64,000 nt of DNA from the NCBI RefSeq assembly GCF_030730865.1, contig NZ_JAVALZ010000001.1:248001-312000 (forward strand), given 5' to 3'. Source of the DNA: Uliginosibacterium sp. 31-16. Lineage in GTDB: Bacteria > Pseudomonadota > Gammaproteobacteria > Burkholderiales > Rhodocyclaceae. Under the pieces are notes generated by a model. That model did no database searches. It had not been told where the DNA came from and worked only from the letters and a program-made list of their open reading frames with translations. Both the position numbers and the translations under genes were made by a program. The number at the start of each line of letters is the position of its first letter. The stretch's first letter is position 1. Shown here piece by piece: positions 38,869-46,686 of the stretch.

Positions 38869-39641
38869 GGTTTTGCGGTGCGGGAGACAAGCGCGAAATA
38901 CAGCCGGTTCGGCAGCATCTGCAGCATTTTCAGGAATCGCGAAAAGCGCTTCGGGAAATGGATTTCGAATTCGCCGCGGGCGAGCCCCTTGAGGATTTCG
39001 CCAGCAGCCTGCTGCGCAGTGATCAGCGCCGGCATCTTGAAATCATTCTGAGCCGTCAGCGGTGTCGCGACGAAGCCGGGGCTGACCAGACTCACGCCGA
39101 TGCCACGCGGCGCCAGATCCATGTAGATCGACTCGGCAAAGTTGATCAGCGCAGCTTTCGATGCGCCGTACACCGCAGCTTTGGGCAAACCACGGTAGCC
39201 CGCAACGCTACCCACAATCACCAGATGCCCTTGCCCGGCGACGAGCATGCCGGGTAACACGGCGGCCACACCATCCATCACACCAAGCACGTTCAGGTTC
39301 AGCGTCGCCCGGATGTTCTCCGGCGTCAGCTCCCAGGCCCGCAACGGCTGGTAGGTGCCTGCATTGAAGATCACCACATCCAGCCCGCCCAGAAGCCGCG
39401 CTGCTTCTTGCGCTGCAGCCTGCATGGCTGAAGAGTCGCTTGCATCAAGCCTGAGCGCGATGGCCCCCTGAAGATCGGCCACCAGAGCGGCCAGACGCTC
39501 GACGCCACGTGCCGACAATACCTGCCGCGCGCTGCGCGCCGCCAGCTCACGCGCCAGCGCCTCACCGATGCCGGTCGAGGCGCCGACGATCCACACCCGC
39601 TTGCCGCGCCAGTCCGTGATCTTCGGGTTCAAGGGTTTCAT
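38865..39641 (-). CDS. Short-chain dehydrogenase of the lipid operon
   Basis: 258 residues. Nucleotide motif VWIVGASTGIGEALA, active-site VGSVAGYRGLPKAAVYGASKAALINF (Ser, Tyr-x3-Lys) and SPGFVATPLTAQNDFKMPALI. The C-terminus ends in a hydrophobic, basic segment, which may peripherally attach it to the membrane. The substrate is probably a lipid. GAGG 6 nt before ATG 39641 favours this over a GTG one codon earlier. It is 20 nt after the DUF3833 gene. Confidence 0.88.
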   Translation of the reverse strand: MKPLNPKITDWRGKRVWIVGASTGIGEALARELAARSARQVLSARGVERLAALVADLQGAIALRLDASDSSAMQAAAQEAARLLGGLDVVIFNAGTYQPLRAWELTPENIRATLNLNVLGVMDGVAAVLPGMLVAGQGHLVIVGSVAGYRGLPKAAVYGASKAALINFAESIYMDLAPRGIGVSLVSPGFVATPLTAQNDFKMPALITAQQAAGEILKGLARGEFEIHFPKRFSRFLKMLQMLPNRLYFALVSRTAKP

Positions 39642-39661
39642 CACGCCTCACTCCTCACGCT

Positions 39662-40189
39662 TCACTCTTTGGTGAACGACAAGGTGACCTGCCCCAGATC
39701 GATACCGAACTTGCTCATGAAAGAACGATTGAGCATCACCTTGTCGTCGATGAGGAACATCCAGTCATCGAAGTTCACTTCATAGACCTTGCCATCCACT
39801 GGCAGGGCCAGCACGTAGCGCCAGCGCAGAGCGTTACCGGAGAGTTCGCCGCGCGCCTCGCCGACCACATCCGCTGCCCGCCCGATGTAGTTGCCATCCG
39901 GCTGACGCGTCAGCGTCCAGATGCGCTTCTGCGTCGTGCCATCCGAATAGGTGAAGTCCTCGTCCAGCGTCCCCACATCGCCCTGCCAGCTCGCCTTCAT
40001 CGCCACATGAAAGCGCTTGATCACCTTGCCAGAGCGGTCCTGGAACATGCCCCAGGCATCCAGCTTGCCGTTGAAGTACTGGCGCAGATCAAGCGCTGGT
40101 TCCTCGGTTCGATAATCACTCACCTCCACACTAGCACAACCGCTCAACAGCATCAGCAGACCGGCACACACACTCAGGATTCTTTTCAT
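39662..40189 (-). CDS. DUF3833 lipoprotein
   Basis: 175 residues with a lipobox (LMLLSGCASVEV). The body is DUF3833: YFNGKLDAWGMFQDRSGKVIKRFHVAMKASWQG and DDWMFLIDDKVMLNRSFMSKFGIDLGQVTLSF (short form: DWMFLIDDKVMLNRSFMSK). It is a lipocalin-like beta-barrel by appearance. AGGAG lies 7 nt before ATG 40189. It is always found with CFA-type lipid clusters; the biochemical role is unknown. Confidence 0.88.
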   Translation of the reverse strand: MKRILSVCAGLLMLLSGCASVEVSDYRTEEPALDLRQYFNGKLDAWGMFQDRSGKVIKRFHVAMKASWQGDVGTLDEDFTYSDGTTQKRIWTLTRQPDGNYIGRAADVVGEARGELSGNALRWRYVLALPVDGKVYEVNFDDWMFLIDDKVMLNRSFMSKFGIDLGQVTLSFTKE

Positions 40190-40206
40190 TTTCAAACTCC
40201 TCGGAT

Positions 40207-41472
40207 TCACGCGGATTCAATCGCCACTCGCTGCCGCCACAACAGCGCCAGCGCCATGCATTTCAAGATCGCCGGCACCCCGGCATACACCCAGGCCAGC
40301 GCCACATGCCCTTGCGCGTCCGTGCTGCCCGGTACATAGCCCAGCCAGGCCAGCAAGGGCAGACTCAGCCCCGCAGCCAGCGCCAGATTCAGCTTGGATA
40401 CGAAATTCCACCAGCCGAAATAGCTGCCCGCACCACCGCCTTCGCGCTCGATCACATCGGCCAGCGCAGAAGGCGGCAGGGCCAGATCGGCGCCCAGAGC
40501 CAAGCCAGACAGCGCACAAATCACGCCGAACGGAATCAGGTCGCCCGCGCCCAACGTGCCAGCCCACACAAACACCAGAATCGACAAGGCCATGCCCGCA
40601 CCCCAGGCGCGCAGCTTGCCGATGCGCCGGGACAGCCAGACCCACAGCGGCAGGCCCGCCGCACCCGCGACGAAATACAGCGCCAGATAGCCGCCGGAAT
40701 ACGCACCGGCCTGCAGCACATCGGCCACGAAAAACAGCACCAATGACGCCGGGATGGCTGCTGCAATACCGCTCAGGGCGAATACGCCGAGCAGGCGCAG
40801 AAAACGCCCCTTGAACAAAGCCTGGATCAGCGTCCCACGCAGCGCCGGAGCATTGCTCACCGGCGCCTGCGGCACGGCAATCAAAGCCGCGGCCGACAAC
40901 AACAAGATCACCACAAACAGCCAGGACAAACGCCCCAAGCCTTCGGCCAGCGTCGCGCCCATGAATGAAGGCAAAGCCGCAGCCAACACCACTCCAAGCA
41001 GCGCAAAGCCCTCGCGCACGGCCACGATGCGGGTCCGCAGATGCGTGTGCGACGAGAGCTCGGCCCCCCAGGCGTGGTGATTCACCGCGGCCAGCGAATA
41101 ACCCAGATACACGATCAGCAGCATGCCCAGGAGCCGCGCTACGCTTGCCTCTCCAGCTGGGGGGTGGAGCAGACCCAGCAGCCCTGCGGTGAGCAGCGGC
41201 ACGGCCGCAAAGATCGCCGCGCGACGCAGCCCCCAGCGATCCCCTAATGCACCAATCAGCGGATCAATCACAGCATCCCAGATCCGTGCCAGCAGAAGCA
41301 CCGCTCCGATGGCCGACAGCGACAAGCCGAAATCCGCGTAGAGCTTGGGTACATGCACGTAGATCGGCAGCGCGACGAAGGCCAGCGGCAGGCCAAGCAG
41401 ACCGTAAGCGCCGAGTAAGGGCAGCGATCCCTCGCTCAGCGGCGCAGGTGCGGCAAGCGCTGCCTGAGTCAT
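40207..41472 (-). CDS. MFS transporter (MelB/GPH-like) of the lipid operon
   Basis: 421 residues, about 12 membrane segments. The motif LLARIWDAVIDPLIGALGDRWGLRRA is that of the GPH/MelB (MFS_2) group (short form: RIWDAVIDPLIGALGDRWG). In equivalent clusters this member is thought to move a lipid or lipid precursor, but no substrate is proven. ATG overlaps the chalcone-isomerase-like stop (ATGA). Confidence 0.88.
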   Translation of the reverse strand: MTQAALAAPAPLSEGSLPLLGAYGLLGLPLAFVALPIYVHVPKLYADFGLSLSAIGAVLLLARIWDAVIDPLIGALGDRWGLRRAAIFAAVPLLTAGLLGLLHPPAGEASVARLLGMLLIVYLGYSLAAVNHHAWGAELSSHTHLRTRIVAVREGFALLGVVLAAALPSFMGATLAEGLGRLSWLFVVILLLSAAALIAVPQAPVSNAPALRGTLIQALFKGRFLRLLGVFALSGIAAAIPASLVLFFVADVLQAGAYSGGYLALYFVAGAAGLPLWVWLSRRIGKLRAWGAGMALSILVFVWAGTLGAGDLIPFGVICALSGLALGADLALPPSALADVIEREGGGAGSYFGWWNFVSKLNLALAAGLSLPLLAWLGYVPGSTDAQGHVALAWVYAGVPAILKCMALALLWRQRVAIESA

Positions 41473-41987
41473 CTTGCCTGTCCCAGCAACTGCAGCCGCA
41501 ACGTCGGCTCGCGCGTGCGCGCATCCAGCCAGATGCCGAAGAAAGCTGTGGCAAAGGCCGGCTCATTCACCTCGCCCAGCAAAGCCTCGCCCCGGTAGAA
41601 GGCCACGCCCTTGCCGGGCAGATTCACCCCCGTGAGCGTGTCGCCTTCGCGCACGTCCGGAAACAGCCTGTCCATGTGAGCTTTCCAGCGCGTCAGCAGC
41701 GCCTCGTCATTGATGCCGATGCGGCGCATCTCATCCACGCTGGCGCTGGCAATCCGCACGCCGGAAAAAGAACGGGCGTAGGTGAGCTTGAGCGCAAAGG
41801 GACTTGCCGGGTCATACACCGGCCGGCTGCTCCACAGCTCGGCGGTATAAAGCTGCAGCCCGAACCAGCGCATCGTGCCCTGCCCAAGCGCACGCCAGCC
41901 CCCTGCCTGCTCACGCACGACATCGGGAATGGCTTGCGCTGCGTGCAGAACACACATCAGCAGCAGACTGAGGCCCAGGCCTTTCAT
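41469..41987 (-). CDS. Chalcone isomerase-like exported protein
   Basis: 172 residues with a signal peptide ending HAAQAIPD. The body follows the Chalcone_3 family: LQLYTAELWSS, PFALKLTYARSFSGVRIASASVDEMRRIG, GVNLPGKGVAFYRG and AFFGIWLDARTREP. The fold is shared with plant chalcone isomerases and fatty-acid-binding proteins, so lipid binding is likely. GGAG lies 8 nt before ATG 41987. It sits 2 nt after the CFA-type gene. Confidence 0.85.
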   Translation of the reverse strand: MKGLGLSLLLMCVLHAAQAIPDVVREQAGGWRALGQGTMRWFGLQLYTAELWSSRPVYDPASPFALKLTYARSFSGVRIASASVDEMRRIGINDEALLTRWKAHMDRLFPDVREGDTLTGVNLPGKGVAFYRGEALLGEVNEPAFATAFFGIWLDARTREPTLRLQLLGQAR

Positions 41988-41989
41988 GA

Positions 41990-43201
41990 TCAGGCTCCGC
42001 GATGGCTCAGCACGAACTGATACACGTCGGTACTCCTGGCGCGGAAACCGGCTTCGCAATAGGCCAGATAGAACTGCCACATGCGCACGAAGCGCTCGTC
42101 AAAACCTTGTGCGCGCACCGTGTCGAGTTTGGCGTTGAAGCGCTGCAGCCACTCGTTGAGGGTGCGGGCGTAATCCAGCCCGAAGGCGTGGGCCTTGTGC
42201 ACCACCAGCCGCGCCTTGTCGGCTTGCTGATGAAAGATCTGCGGCGAGGGCAACATGCCGCCGGGGAAGATGTAGCGCTGGATGAAATCCACATCCTTGC
42301 GGTAATGCGCGAAGAGCTCATCCGCAATCGTGATCGCCTGCACCACCACCCGGCCTTCGGGTTTGAGCAGCGCTCGCAATTGCGAGAAATACGAAGGCCA
42401 GTAAGCCTCGCCCACCGCCTCGATCATCTCGATGGAGACGATATGGTCGTACTGCCCGCGCTCGTCGCGATAATCACGCAACACGAACTCCGCCTTATCG
42501 GAAAAACCATTCTTCACTGCCCGCTCACGCGCCCAGGCCAGTTGCTCGTGCGACAGGGTCAGGCCGGTCACGCGGCAGCCAAATTCCAGTGCCGCCACCT
42601 CGGCAAATCCGCCCCAGCCGCAGCCCACTTCCAGGATATGCTGGCCGGGTTTCACTTCCAGTGTGCGCAGCGCGTGGCGATACTTCTCCAGCTGCGCTTC
42701 CTCGAAGCTCTGTTCCGGCGTGGCATACAGCGCGCTGGAATAGCTCATCGATTCATCCAGCCACTCGCGGTAAAAATCATTGCCCAGATCGTAGTGCGCT
42801 TCGATGTTCTTCTTCGAGCCGCGCTTGCTGTTCGGGCGCAGGCGGTGCCACACCCAATGCATCGCCAGGCGCAGCGCATTGCCGTGAATCGCCCGCTCCA
42901 GCGCCGGGCGGTTCTGCGCCAGCAGGGTCAGCAAGGCCGGCAAATGATCGGTGCTCCACAAGCCCGCCATGTAGTCTTCGGCAAAGCCGATCGAGCCGTG
43001 GCTGATGATGCGCTCGAAGACTTGCCAGTCATCCACATGCAAGGTGGCTTGCAGAGGCCCGTTGCCAAGAACGCGTTGCGAGGCGTCCGGCAGGCGCAGC
43101 ACCAGACTGCCGCCCTCGATGCCCTCCAGCATACGCAATACCAGGGTGGCTGCGCGTGGCAATGCGGTGGCGTGAATCGCGGAAAGGGAATGGCTGTTCA
43201 T
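41990..43201 (-). CDS. cfa: Cyclopropane-fatty-acid-synthase-type methyltransferase
   Basis: 403 residues. SAM motif I is ILEVGCGWGGFAEVAA; other CFA motifs are AHYDLGNDFYREWLDESMSYSSALY, ITIADELFAHYRKDVDFIQRYIFPGGMLPS and the C-terminal QFYLAYCEAGFRA (short forms shown where long). The family transfers a methylene or methyl group to double bonds of membrane phospholipid acyl chains. In this gene set, homologues take part in cyclopropane or furan fatty acid formation during singlet-oxygen and light responses. AGAGG lies 8 nt upstream of ATG. Confidence 0.93.
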   Translation of the reverse strand: MNSHSLSAIHATALPRAATLVLRMLEGIEGGSLVLRLPDASQRVLGNGPLQATLHVDDWQVFERIISHGSIGFAEDYMAGLWSTDHLPALLTLLAQNRPALERAIHGNALRLAMHWVWHRLRPNSKRGSKKNIEAHYDLGNDFYREWLDESMSYSSALYATPEQSFEEAQLEKYRHALRTLEVKPGQHILEVGCGWGGFAEVAALEFGCRVTGLTLSHEQLAWARERAVKNGFSDKAEFVLRDYRDERGQYDHIVSIEMIEAVGEAYWPSYFSQLRALLKPEGRVVVQAITIADELFAHYRKDVDFIQRYIFPGGMLPSPQIFHQQADKARLVVHKAHAFGLDYARTLNEWLQRFNAKLDTVRAQGFDERFVRMWQFYLAYCEAGFRARSTDVYQFVLSHRGA

Positions 43202-43956
43202 GTTGTTTCCTCTCTGGGGGCTTGAGGTTTTGTGAAGAACTGCACGCGTTTGGCGACAAGCCGCAGCGCCTGCCAGTTGATGCGATACACCACGCCCAGC
43301 GTCAGGAGCGGGCAGCGCAGCCAGGCGCGCAAGAGATTGCTGGCGCTCAGCGCTTGCTCCGCGCCGATCAGGCGGGTGGTCAGTTGCTTGTTGCCCTCAT
43401 CGAAGAGGTCGATGCCCACCGTCAGGCGCTCACCACGCCGGACGAAGTTGAAGTGGTACTCCCCGCGCACCGGGAAGAAGGGCGAGACGTGAAAGACTTT
43501 CTGCGCCACCAGCACATCGTCCGGCCCGATCACACGCCGGTCGGCATGCGCGACGAGGTAGTTGTGGTGCTCACCGAAAGTGTTGTTCACCTCGGCAAGC
43601 ACCGCACGCAAACCGCCCGCCCGGTCGTGGCAATACCAGAAGCTCACCGGATTGAAGACAAAGCCGAAGAGGCGCGGCATGGTCTGCAGCACGATTTCGC
43701 CATCGCAGACTTCCGCCAGCCCTTTGTCATGCAGGATGGCGCGGACCCACGGCAGCAGCGGCGAGCCATCGCGCGCGCCATGGTCACGGTTGAAAAAGGA
43801 GAACAGGCGGAATTTCTCGATGCCCAGCACGGCCGAAGCAGCCTCGGCCAGTTGCGACAGCGGCAGCCACAGCGTGAACATGGCGTAGCTGAAAGCGTTG
43901 CTGGCCGTGGCATGGCGGGCATGCACGACGGAGCCGTAGAGCAGGCGCGGCTTCAC
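43198..43956 (-). CDS. DUF1365 protein of the lipid operon
   Basis: 252 residues of DUF1365: LLYGSVVHARHATASNAFSYAMFTLWLPL, RLFSFFNRDHGARDGSPLLPWVRAIL, FGFVFNPVSFWYCHDRAGGLRAVLAEVNNTFGEHH and VFHVSPFFPVRGEYHF (short forms: FNPVSFWYCHD and EVNNTFGEHH). The start is GTG 43956, overlapping the FAD-gene stop by GTGA. The family is always with the FAD oxidoreductase and CFA-type enzyme; role unknown. Confidence 0.9.
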   Translation of the reverse strand: MKPRLLYGSVVHARHATASNAFSYAMFTLWLPLSQLAEAASAVLGIEKFRLFSFFNRDHGARDGSPLLPWVRAILHDKGLAEVCDGEIVLQTMPRLFGFVFNPVSFWYCHDRAGGLRAVLAEVNNTFGEHHNYLVAHADRRVIGPDDVLVAQKVFHVSPFFPVRGEYHFNFVRRGERLTVGIDLFDEGNKQLTTRLIGAEQALSASNLLRAWLRCPLLTLGVVYRINWQALRLVAKRVQFFTKPQAPREETT

Positions 43957-45299
43957 ACGGGCTCCTTCTGAAGATCAAGGCTGCGCGCCCGCCACGGGGC
44001 AACCGCCCCCAGCATCGCCGCGACTTCCACGCCAGACTTCAGCCCGTCTTCGTGGAAGCCATAACCCGTCCATGCGCCGGCAAACCAGGTGTGCTGCTGC
44101 CCCTGCAAAGCAGGCAGATACGCCTGCGCGTCGATAGCAGCCTGATCGAAAACCGGATGGTCGTATTCAAACTCCGCCAGCACCTTGGCCGGATTTGCTT
44201 CGCGGAAAGGATTCAGCGACAACACCACCGGCGATTTGAATGGCAGCGGTTGCAGCTTGTTAAGCAGGTAAGACACGCTCACCGGGCGCTGATCGGGACT
44301 GCCCTCGCCCGCCAGATAATTCCACGCCGCCCAGGCCTTCTCGCGGCGCGGCAGCAAGGTGGCATCGGTATGCAGCACCGCGCGATTCGGCTGGTATTTC
44401 ACCGCCCCCAGCACGGCGCGCTCGGCCGGTGTGGCCGCATCGCCCAGAATACGCAGGGTCTGGTCGCTGTGGCAGGCAAAGACGATGGCGTCGAAATTCT
44501 CGACACCATGGCGACTCTCCACCTGCACGCCTTGCGCATCACGCCGCACCGACAGCACGGGCGAGGCCAGACGCAGATCCGGAATTCCCGGCAACATGCG
44601 TTTGACGTATTCGCGCGATCCGCCCAACACCGTCAGCCACTGCGGCTGGTCGATGATCTGCAGCAGGCCGTGGTTGTGGCAGAAGCGCAGGAAGGTGGTG
44701 AGCGGGTAGGCCAGCATCTGCTGCGTGGGGCAGGACCAGATCGCCGCCGCCATCGGCAGCAGATACCAGTCGCGAAACGCCGCACCGTAGCCGTTTGCAT
44801 CCAGATAGGCGCCCAGCGAAACATCCGGCGCTGCGTGATCTCGCGCCAGCCGCGTCGTCTCGCGATTGAAGCGCAGCAGATCGCGCAGCATGCCCCAGAA
44901 AGCCGGACGCGCCAGATTGGATGTCTGTGCGAACAAGGCACCGAGGCCCGAGCCGGACCACTCGATATCGCGTGCGCTCAGGCTCACCCCGAAAGACATG
45001 CTGCTGTCGAACACAGGCACTTCGAGTTCCCGGAACAGACCGCACAGATTCGGATAGGTGCGCCGGTTGAAAACCAGAAAGCCTGTGTCTACCGGATGCG
45101 TGATGCCGTCCACGCTCACCTCGACGGTATTGGCGTGGCCGCCGGCATAGTTGCCCGCCTCGAACAAGGTCACCGCATGCTGGCGCCCGAGCAGCCAAGC
45201 CGCGCCAAGACCGGCGATTCCGCCGCCGACCACGGCAATCCGGCGCCGGCCGGAAGAAGCAGAGGGCGCGGGGAAACGTTTTTTTTCGGGTGCATTCAT
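43953..45299 (-). CDS. FAD-dependent oxidoreductase (amine-oxidase/desaturase-like) of the lipid operon
   Basis: 448 residues. The FAD-binding Rossmann motif RRIAVVGGGIAGLGAAWLLG is near the N-terminus, then FEAGNYAGGHANTVEV and VDTGFLVFNRRTYPNL; the C-terminal FAD motif is WFAGAWTGYGFHEDGLKSGVEVA (short form: WTGYGFHEDGLKSG). It belongs with flavin amine oxidases and carotenoid/fatty-acyl desaturases. GGAG lies 8 nt before ATG 45299. A copy of the TTGTCC-A-GGACAA operator lies 30 nt upstream, inside the end of the preceding gene. Confidence 0.92.
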   Translation of the reverse strand: MNAPEKKRFPAPSASSGRRRIAVVGGGIAGLGAAWLLGRQHAVTLFEAGNYAGGHANTVEVSVDGITHPVDTGFLVFNRRTYPNLCGLFRELEVPVFDSSMSFGVSLSARDIEWSGSGLGALFAQTSNLARPAFWGMLRDLLRFNRETTRLARDHAAPDVSLGAYLDANGYGAAFRDWYLLPMAAAIWSCPTQQMLAYPLTTFLRFCHNHGLLQIIDQPQWLTVLGGSREYVKRMLPGIPDLRLASPVLSVRRDAQGVQVESRHGVENFDAIVFACHSDQTLRILGDAATPAERAVLGAVKYQPNRAVLHTDATLLPRREKAWAAWNYLAGEGSPDQRPVSVSYLLNKLQPLPFKSPVVLSLNPFREANPAKVLAEFEYDHPVFDQAAIDAQAYLPALQGQQHTWFAGAWTGYGFHEDGLKSGVEVAAMLGAVAPWRARSLDLQKEPV

Positions 45300-45324
45300 G
45301 TTCAAGCTCCAGCAAAGAAATTGA

Positions 45325-45582
45325 TTATTTGTCCAGGACAACATGCAGCGCTTGCGGCCAGATTGTCGAAACTGAGTTGCGATGCAGAATCCGCAACATC
45401 AACTCCGCATCCAGATCATCAGAAGCCACATCCGGCCCCTGCGCAGCCACCCCCTGCCCCACCATGAATGCAGAGAAAACCAAGGCGGCGCCAAGAATCC
45501 CGGCCATGGATACAAACAACTTCGGCAGACTTCCAGCCATCTTTCCGGCCGCAGATCTCGCTTCACGCAGATTGGTTTTCAT
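45325..45582 (-). CDS. Small membrane or exported protein, first gene of the lipid operon
   Basis: 85 residues: a basic N-terminus (MKTNLREARSAAGK), one hydrophobic stretch (LPKLFVSMAGILGAALVFSAFMVG), an acidic loop and an amphipathic C-terminus ending ALHVVLDK. I do not recognise the family. The palindrome at 45329-45341 is part of its last codons (VLDK), and another (45589) lies 7 nt before its ATG, so both ends of the gene are in operators. The AGGA used as ribosome site is part of that palindrome. Confidence 0.6.
   Translation of the reverse strand: MKTNLREARSAAGKMAGSLPKLFVSMAGILGAALVFSAFMVGQGVAAQGPDVASDDLDAELMLRILHRNSVSTIWPQALHVVLDK
45329..45341. promoter_or_regulatory. Operator palindrome 1, TTGTCC-A-GGACAA
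   Basis: Perfect 6-bp arms around one base. It lies 30 nt upstream of the FAD oxidoreductase start and within the 3' end of the small gene. Identical in the arms to two other copies at 45589 and 45652. Confidence 0.75.
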
Positions 45583-45588
45583 TGTGCT

Positions 45589-45601
45589 TTGTCCTGGACA
45601 A
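45589..45601. promoter_or_regulatory. Operator palindrome 2, TTGTCC-T-GGACAA
   Basis: Perfect palindrome 7 nt upstream of the small-gene ATG, at about +11 to +23 of the transcript predicted from the 45619-45647 promoter. It contains the gene's Shine-Dalgarno AGGA. Confidence 0.8.
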
Positions 45602-45618
45602 TTCAAGCTCATGTAGCT

Positions 45619-45647
45619 ACCATAGCCATTAGATTGATCCACGTCAA
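45619..45647 (-). promoter_or_regulatory. Sigma-70-like promoter of the lipid operon
   Basis: On the minus strand TTGACG (45647-45642), a 17-nt spacer, and TATGGT (45624-45619). It is flanked by operators 2 (downstream) and 3 (upstream), so a regulator bound at both could block it. Confidence 0.6.
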
Positions 45648-45651
45648 CGTT

Positions 45652-45664
45652 TTGTCCAGGACAA
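45652..45664. promoter_or_regulatory. Operator palindrome 3, TTGTCC-A-GGACAA
   Basis: Perfect palindrome that ends one base before the ATG of the B12-type regulator. It includes AGGA, the only ribosome-binding candidate for that gene, so repressor binding and translation initiation use the same bases. Suggests autoregulation. Confidence 0.8.
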
Positions 45665-45665
45665 A

Positions 45666-46571
45666 ATGAACAAAACAGAAATCATCCCGGCAGGTTTGCC
45701 GATTGCCGCCGTTGAGCGCGATACAGGTCTGCTCAAGGACACCTTGCGTGTCTGGGAGCGCCGCTACGGCTTCCCGCAGCCGCTGCGCGACGCGAACGGC
45801 GAACGCCTGTACCCGCCCGAGCAGATCGCCCGGCTCCGCCAGATCAAACGTCTGATCGACCAGGGCATGCGCCCCGGCAAGATTTTCGCGGCTGACGACG
45901 CCACGCTTGGTGAATGGCTGGGCAAAGAAGAAAGCCGTCAGGCCGCGCCGGCTCAGTGCGCCGAGCTGATCGCTCTGCTGCAAGCACAGCGCAGCGAGGA
46001 GCTGCGCAGCGCCCTGCAGCAGAACCTGCTCCGGCATGGCTTGCAGCGCTTCGTGGTTGAGCTGGTGGCACCGCTGAATATCGAAGTCGGGCTGGCCTGG
46101 CTGCGTGGCGAGATCACGGTGGGCGAAGAGCACCTGTACACCGAGCAATTGCAGAACGTGTTGCGCGGTGCCGTACACGCCCTGCGCATTCCGGGGGCAC
46201 AGCCGCGCATTCTGCTGACCACCCTGCCCGACGAATTGCACAGCCTCGGCCTGCTGATGGCCGAAGCCCTGCTCGTGCCCGAGGGTGCGCACTGCACCTC
46301 ACTCGGTACCCAGACCCCGCTGGGCGATATCGTCAGCACGGCCACGGGCGGCGCGTTCGATATCGTCGCGCTCTCCTTCAGCCCCCACTACCCAGCCCGT
46401 CAGGCCTGGGCCCACCTTGCAGAGCTGCGCCGCCTGCTGCCGGCCAGCATCGCCCTGTGGGCCGGCGGCCGCCATCTGTGCGAACGAGCACCCGCCATCG
46501 AAGGCTTGCGCTATCTCGCCGAGATTGACGAAGTGCTGATCGCGCTGGAGGCGTGGCGAGCGCCCGCCTGA
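45666..46571 (+). CDS. MerR-family regulator with B12-binding domain (CarH/LitR type, putative photoreceptor)
   Basis: 301 residues. The MerR HTH is at 10-70, with TLRVWERRYGFPQPLRDANGERLY, the hallmark of the CarA/CarH/MlrA group. A four-helix linker follows, with W145 and E155-H156 in the W-x9-E-H pattern of CarH, which caps adenosylcobalamin. The Rossmann part has PDELHSLG (190-195, E-x-H-x-x-G; His192 would be the cobalt ligand), SLGTQTPLGDI and WAGGRH. So it should bind B12 and lose repression in light, by analogy with Thermus CarH. It is divergent from the lipid operon, with three shared palindromes around the promoters. Light response is inference. Confidence 0.9.
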   Translation: MNKTEIIPAGLPIAAVERDTGLLKDTLRVWERRYGFPQPLRDANGERLYPPEQIARLRQIKRLIDQGMRPGKIFAADDATLGEWLGKEESRQAAPAQCAELIALLQAQRSEELRSALQQNLLRHGLQRFVVELVAPLNIEVGLAWLRGEITVGEEHLYTEQLQNVLRGAVHALRIPGAQPRILLTTLPDELHSLGLLMAEALLVPEGAHCTSLGTQTPLGDIVSTATGGAFDIVALSFSPHYPARQAWAHLAELRRLLPASIALWAGGRHLCERAPAIEGLRYLAEIDEVLIALEAWRAPA

Positions 46572-46678
46572 AGAGCCGCACCGGACAAGGCTCTCCAGCA
46601 AGGCATCCTGCACAGGCAAGCGCAACAAGCCTTTTCAAGGTTTGTGACTGAAGAAGCTTGCCAGATGCGGATCTACAG
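46568..46678. repeat. 111-bp intergenic repeat, copy F
   Basis: Starts with a perfect CTGAAGAGCCGC (46568), whose TGA is the stop of the B12-type regulator, and ends GCGGATCTACAG (46678): 111 bp. The right third matches copies A and G (ACTGAAGAAGCTTGCCAGAT). Confidence 0.75.
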
Positions 46679-46686
46679 AAGAGGAA

